Below, piece by piece: positions 58,195 to 64,000 of a stretch of DNA of 64,000 nucleotides. The DNA comes from Gentiana macrophylla (lineage: Eukaryota > Streptophyta > Magnoliopsida > Gentianales > Gentianaceae): NCBI GenBank assembly GCA_026214975.1, contig CM047815.1:83720800-83784799 (forward strand). Direction: 5' to 3'. Position 1 is the first letter of the stretch, and each line of letters opens with the position of its first letter. A program made the position numbers and the translations under genes. A model generated the notes under the pieces. The model made no database searches. It was not told where the DNA came from and saw only the letters and a program-made list of their open reading frames with translations.

Positions 58195-59579
58195 CTTCTC
58201 ACCCCACAATGCATACAAAAGAAAATGCAAGGGAGGTAAGTACAAAGTACTAAGTAAAAGTGAGAAGGTAATGAATAACTAAGTTGTACAACGAAGGGTT
58301 ACTATTATAATTATTAAATTTTCTTTATGAGACCGATTCAATCTAGGGTTCATTCCATGCCCATCGACACGTCATGACTAAACGTTTCTAGCTTAGCTTA
58401 TCTTGGTTACGTCATCACTCAAGGACACTACGCATGGCGTTCATCAGCCTGAAGATATACTTGTTAACTAACGGTGATTAGCACTGATTGGCTCCGGGGT
58501 CTCCCCGGTATGCATATACGTCCGATGAATTTCCTCCACTACCCTTCAGCCGTTTAAGGCCAGTAGCGTTGTTCACCTTTTATGAACGTATGACATCACC
58601 GATATGAAAGAGTGCCTAACCGAGAATAAATGACGTTTTAGCTTTTATCTACACATATGTATTTATAATTGTAAATTAACTAGCCACCTAAGTGTTTTCA
58701 AGTAAGGTCCCTCCCATCTCCTACTCTCGTACTTAGACCACTAGACACGGACAAGGCCTAGCACATACACAGACATTGATGAACTCTAGTTCATCAAAGC
58801 ATAAGCCCTTTCATGCCCTTCCGACGGATCCGAACTTCAACTCCCTTTAAGAGTACATTCGGTGTTTTAACTGAACGAATCAGAAGTTCAATCGAAGCTT
58901 GTTTATGTTTAATTAATGTTGTTGAATAAAAAAAATAGAAACTTAAAACTCAACACAAATATGCCAAAACATATCACAACTCATTAATTACAACTTAGCA
59001 TGAATTCCATCACCAAACAACACCAAAACTCACCAAAACTCAACCTATCAGTATAAAACTATAATTACTCATTAGAAAGAGCCTCTTACCTTAATTTCCA
59101 TCAAAACCAAAAGAAAAACATCAAGCAACTGCAACAACTGTTGATCCTCAACCCCAAAACCTATTTGATCAACGAGAAACCCTAAAATCATATTTCTTTG
59201 CAGAAAACCGAAATTGAAAAAGTCCATAAACTGCAGATTACCTCGATTGACTGCTGCATAACTATTTTTAGAATGATCTACGCTCCAAGACGACCGTTTC
59301 GACTACTAATTTCTGAAAAACAGAGTTACGGATTGAAAGATACGAATTTTTCAAGAATCGAATTCTACGAATACCGAAAACTAGGGCTAAACTGAAAACT
59401 TACGAAAAGGGGATTTTGGGGGATTATTTTGTTTTTATAGCCATTTAATTAAATCCCTTAATTAAATATCTAAATCCCTTTAATTAAATCTTTTTTAATT
59501 AAATAAATAGGATAAATAATAATTAGGACGTACTGGGTATGACCAATTACTATTTTACCCTTTCTGAAAAGTCGGGATG

Positions 59580-60260
59580 TTACATTCCTTCCCCCTTAAG
59601 AGGAGTTTCATCCTCGAAACTCGAATGTAACCGAGAGGTACTTGAACTCTGGACTTTGTGAAGCGTTTCGTCTCCTAACTCGTACAGTCTTCTTCTTCTT
59701 CCATCTTCCAAACTCTTCCACCTGTCTTGAGCCAACTTGAGGTTGCGACGATCCGCTTCAATCTTCACGTCGCCTTGATGTATCAACTTTGGTCTCATAT
59801 TCTGTTGCCGCTCCACTTCATCCCAGGAACTCACGTTCTTCTATCTCTATCTTCATGAAAGATCATCAGCAGTACTGTTCCAACTCTTGTACATCTTGGT
59901 CGCTCCGAGATGAACTGCAACTGCCATCTCGAGGTTTTCATTCTTCATTGTCCTTCACAATCTTCCGCATTCGGACACCAAAGGCGATTCTCGATGCCAA
60001 TTGTTGCCATCTTCATCTAACTCATGACCAATGGTTGGTTGGGCTCCAAAGCAACTCACTTGTAACCGGAAAAAACTGGATCTTCATCTTGTTCCTTCAT
60101 GAACTCATCAACTGCCTCGAATCTTACAATCATCGGTTCAACACTCTTTGCTTGCTCCTGCTGCCCTATACCCGGAAGGCTGAATCTTCCCGGCCGAAAC
60201 CACACTTCTGGCACACTTGACTTCTTTTGATCTCAACTTCAGTCATGGACCACAAGCTTA
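59580..60260 (-). pseudogene. pol: End of Ty3/gypsy pol (integrase remnants)
   Basis: The minus-strand frame 59834-59580 reads IEADRRNLKLAQDRWKSLED and GRRRRLYELGDETLHKV, the segment just after the integrase core in chromovirus-type Pol. It then jumps to SSFEDETPLKGEGM, the C-terminal end, so the GPF/Y region and any chromodomain appear deleted. Its TAA stop is formed by the first bases of the 3' LTR. Further right, HLGATKMYKSW near 59915-59880 is a trace of the integrase zinc region. Other pol parts are unreadable. Confidence 0.65.
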
Positions 60261-63200
60261 CTGAAGAACTCCAAGGATCCCAGCTGAAGGACTTCTGAGA
60301 CTCCTTGTGGGTAGAGAACATGCATTGCCATACTTTCTCTCTGATAGTCTGATCCAATCCTCATGCCAATTAGGGTCAGCTTGGAAATAAAAGAAGTTGA
60401 AAAGTGACAAGTTGAGTACCAGGGTGGTATGCCAACTAGGTAAGCCAATGAGTGATAAAATGCACTTGAAATAACAAAGGTTGCTTGGGTTACATGCAAA
60501 ACAAGATGATTTCGTGATGGGGAAAAGTTGAAGGTGGTTCCAAACTGAAGAATGAGACATTGTATCATAAAAGAAGGGGTAGCCACAAAAAGGAAAACAA
60601 AAGGACACCTTGTAGATGATCTTTTTTTTTTGAGAGAGAGAGGAATTCTGCAAGATACGGTGGTCTGCAAAGACTTCAGAGGTAACTTGAAAGGATGGTA
60701 ATAAGCTTTCATATAAGCCTTGAGAAAGTGGAGACGTTAAAGGTACATCACACAACAGAACCAAGGTAAAGGTGCAAGGTCGAGCACCAGAAGGACTAAA
60801 AAGATAGAAATCAAAAGAGAGCAAGAATCTCAACATGAAGGAGCCATGGAGATTAAACGAGTACACCAAAAGATCTCAGAATAAAATAAACACTTGTCAA
60901 GAAGTGTCCAAGTTTGCAGTAGTCAAAAAGAGGTTATCTCAAGATCTAATAGAAATAGAAATTTCCTCAAGGAATTGTAAGGGAATATCAAAAGTTGTAT
61001 ATGGCGGTTCATGGCTCTAAATGGCCTGAAAGAGAGTTAAAACTGAAGGATACAAGGTACATTAATCTGAATTGGAAATCAGAAGTTTAGGAATTCAAAA
61101 GTTGATTGGCTAAATAGGTTCAGAAGGCACCTTGGCAAGGACTACCTTTTGCTTGAAACTGGTTTAGCATAATTTGCTAGAAGGTTAAAGATAGGTAACT
61201 GAAGATGGATGTCAAGGTAGGATTAAAGATCCAACTGGTAAGAAGATGGGATGCATACCTTGAAAGAACAAGTAGCATTAGATGGCAAGATTACAAAATC
61301 AACACTACCCTTATGAGGAAGTGAAAATAAACACAAGTAAAAGAATGTTCGACATTAAAAGGTTCGATCAAATTTGTACTTGAAAAGAAGAATGGGGTGC
61401 AACAATGCGAGTTAGAGGAACTTGTTCCTTGATTTGACAAGTAAGGAAGCATGGATTTGTTCAAAAGAAAGGCCTATGGAGATATGTTTCTGAAGTAATT
61501 CATGACAACATGTGAAAAGGACTTGTTGAGCTTAAAGATCCCAAATGAGGGATTACATGAGAAATAAAGTACCAGATAAGTTATAATTACAAAAGGGTAT
61601 AAAAAAAGTCTGAACATCAAACATGGCATGCTGGAGGATGGTATCTTGGTTCTTGTCTATAACTGCAAAAGAAACAACGATGTTAACTTTACAAACTTTC
61701 TACCATGAGACATATCCTAGGGAAAGATCGCTTCGGAAACCTTCTATGACATAACACTCGTAACTTGCTACACTCCTAGCCAAACCCCAAGTCAAAGAGG
61801 TGAAAATTCCTTTTAGGTTGCTGTGTATGAAATTTACTCCGGATCGACATTATCAATTTGTACAGAACAAGCGAAGAGGAATTTGAGCACGATCCAAAAG
61901 GAAAAGATTTAGATCTTTGGAGTTTCGTAGGTGAAATAAAAATATTGGAATTTTTGAATGAAAATAAGTTGGTCAAAAGCAGTTATTTTCGGCGATTGCA
62001 CAAGTGTCGAGAATTTCCAGTTTAGTGGCTGAGTTGAATTGCAAATAGAGATCAAACAAAAATGAATCTGAGCTTAGTTTCAAAAGTAAAATTGTAGATA
62101 AAAGTTTTGTCTGCAACATATCAAAAATTCAGATCAACTGAAGGTGTTTAACCTGTTCAAAACGGAAGAAGAAGTGAAAGTGCTGCTGCGGATTTTCTGG
62201 ACAAAGTGTCCGGCATAAACATGAAGTTTTTGAACAATCCATAATGATTATCGAGTTGATGTAAAAATAGAAATTGTACATAATACAGTAATTTACTTTG
62301 CTGAAAATATTCAGAATTTTTGGAACACAGTAAGTTGTTTAACCTGAAGGGAAAACACGGAAACAAAAGCATTCACTCATGTTGGGTAAAGTCAAACACG
62401 AGGATGATGAAAAGTATGTGCCAAAGTAAGATACCTTTAACACTATTAGTTGAAACGACTAAGGAGTACTTGGATAGAATAGAATTACACATGGAGTTCG
62501 TGTAGAACCATCTCAAGCAAAGCAAAGGTCAAAGAATTTTTATAAACATAAACAAGCGATAGCAAAAAGAGAAAATTGAGGATTTGTAGAGTCGAGTCTT
62601 TAAACATAAGATTGTATGTACTAAAACATCTTGTAGGGGATGCATTAAGGGTAATCACTAGGATGCAAAAGTGTGTTGCCCCAAAATAGCTAAACATGAT
62701 ATAGTTGGAAGGGTATGCAATTGTCAGTTCAAATAGTTCGAAGGATGAGAAACTTATTTTTCTTAAATCAAGCATTTGACACGATGAAAATATCTTTAAA
62801 AAAAAGGCACATCAAATGAATGTACACACTTGGAAAACAAAACTGCGTAATAAGAGACTTTTACCGAGTTTCAGAAGTTTCAAATAGAGGATTTAAGCAA
62901 AGCATGAGTTAGAATTAGTGTAGATGGGGAAACATTGAAATCGGGATAACCAAGTAGGAAACTAGATGATTATAAAAGATGAACCTTATTAATGAAGACA
63001 TAAGATTGGAAAATCACCACGCAGCCGTTTCTTGCCATCAAGGAGCACTACAACGACAACACCTAGCCTCTACCTACCAAACTTCTTATCCTGGGTAACA
63101 ACTAGCTTAAGAATCAGATAAATCAAAGTATTCTCATCTCCTATAACCTACTACACTATAACTTACAGGGTGAAAGAAAGACAACTATCCTTTCTTTACC

Positions 63201-64000
63201 AGAGGACTTAAATGGTTTTGAGAAATTCGGATGCATACATAAGCCATTAAATAATTGATTTGCACAAAACAAACTAAGCTGATTTTGAACAAGAGGCAAA
63301 GAGAAAATCTGTGAATATATAAGTTTTACATATGATGCTAAAAAATTAAAATTTTTGGGAAGCCATAGATCGGTCAAAATAATTCTTTTCATCTACTGCT
63401 ATAAGCTGTCAAAAAAAATTCAGGACCTCATCAACTGCTGTGTGTTGCAGATTGTGCTAAAAAAAACGATTTGCACTTGGTTCCAAAACAAAAATTATAG
63501 TGCAGGATGTTTTCTACAACATATCAAAAATCCATGTTTTTTGGAGGTGTTTAGCTTATTCAAAACAGAATGATAAGTAAGAGTACCGCTGCAGAATTTT
63601 GTGAACAGAGTACCCTCCTTGTTAAACAATTTGTGAACAATCCATATTGAAAACTAAATTGATGTAAAGAGAGAAATTGTATATAACACAACTTTCTAAA
63701 TGGCTGAAAATTTACAGAGTTCTTAGAACAAAAAAATGATATAACATGATATGTAAAAAACGTGAGCAAAATCGTTTACTCATTTTACATAACACCAAGT
63801 TACAAGGAAGTGATTTGAACTAAATGTAGCATTATGAAAGCATTAAAAGCTCAAAAAGAAAGAACCTAGAGAAAGATTCAAAGATTCTAAAAGAAAAAAG
63901 AGGGATCCTAATAAGGATTCTCGAAAGGAACAAAACTTAAGAGGATCGCATAAGACATATGAGCTTAAAACTCAACCTTCACCTAAGGAGACTTTTCACT
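60261..64000. other. Unidentified body of the minus-strand gypsy element, or other repeats
   Basis: No domain is recognised on either strand. Overlapping minus-strand open frames of 157 and 203 codons (60239-60869) have no plausible family and irregular composition. A diverged direct repeat with a period of about 1.37 kb relates about 61880-62400 to 63280-63790. Anchors are acaacatatcaaaaat, ggtgttta, gaacaatccat and ttgatgtaaa. The segment runs off the window. Confidence 0.4.

Larger units (their letters stand above)
47998..59584 (-). mobile_element. 3' LTR of a minus-strand Ty3/gypsy element, split by a copia element
   Basis: Starts TGTAACGTCCCG at 47998 and ends GGGATGTTACA at 59584, giving matching TGTAAC termini on both strands. 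Without the inserted copia element (48383-58194 plus one cttct duplicate) it is about 1.77 kb. On the minus strand the polypurine tract (cttaagggggaaggaa) and the end of pol lie directly at its start, so this is the 3' LTR and the body extends right, beyond the window. The pol stop codon is made by the first LTR bases (ATG TAA). Confidence 0.82.

Noticed and set aside
60239..60869. Minus-strand open frames of 157 and 203 codons
   Set aside because: They overlap in different frames, contain low-complexity runs and show no domain. I could not choose one as real.
1..64000. CRISPR arrays, bacterial operons, ribosomal RNA
   Set aside because: No regularly spaced repeats, no prokaryotic gene organisation and no rRNA-like sequence. 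All features are those of a plant nuclear genome.

Overview
The window is plant nuclear DNA, almost certainly from an angiosperm and probably a eudicot with a transposon-rich genome. The species cannot be named from the sequence. Nearly all of it consists of LTR retrotransposons of the Ty1/copia and Ty3/gypsy types, stacked inside one another. No intact cellular gene lies in the window. One short run of three phase-compatible exons at 44281-44642 looks like the 3' end of an ordinary host gene.

Layout. (1) 1-18858 is a long Ty1/copia element of SIRE/Maximus type on the + strand: 1.7 kb LTRs, an initiator-Met primer site, gag, pol, an extra downstream 'envelope-like' frame, and a polypurine tract. 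Its left LTR is cut by the window edge and its genes carry many stops and frameshifts. (2) At 3464-9787 it is split by a solo LTR of an Athila/Tat-like Ty3/gypsy family (target duplication ggcat). That LTR is itself interrupted by about 4.2 kb of unclassified DNA with exon-like pieces. (3) The SIRE element sits inside an older minus-strand copia element, of which gag and protease remain at 18859-20611. (4) 21752-27379 (element B, + strand, decayed) and 27506-44130 (element C, - strand, much better preserved, target duplication cataa) are two copies of one copia family lying tail to tail. (5) Element C is split at 32032-41852 by an Athila/Tat-like element with 2.5 kb LTRs, a tRNA-Asp primer site and a gag frame but no polymerase, so it is non-autonomous. 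(6) Host sequence with the exon run follows from 44131. (7) 45407-47997 is the 5' end of a + strand Ty3/gypsy element. (8) 47998-64000 is a minus-strand Ty3/gypsy element whose 3' LTR (47998-59584) was hit by another minus-strand copia element (48383-58194, target duplication cttct). That copia element now has a rearranged LTR-internal-LTR-internal-flank-LTR structure.

The points most worth a second look are these: a primer-binding site that has become part of both LTRs of the Athila-like element; a copia family without a tRNA primer site, whose primer position is instead complementary to a motif in its own LTR; the microhomology-joined tandem structure at 48-58 kb with an 89-base LTR; the long inverted arrangement of elements B and C; an RGG-rich segment in the SIRE 'envelope-like' frame; and the host exons left downstream of the transposon stack. 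All lineage names rest on motif recognition and element architecture, with no database search.
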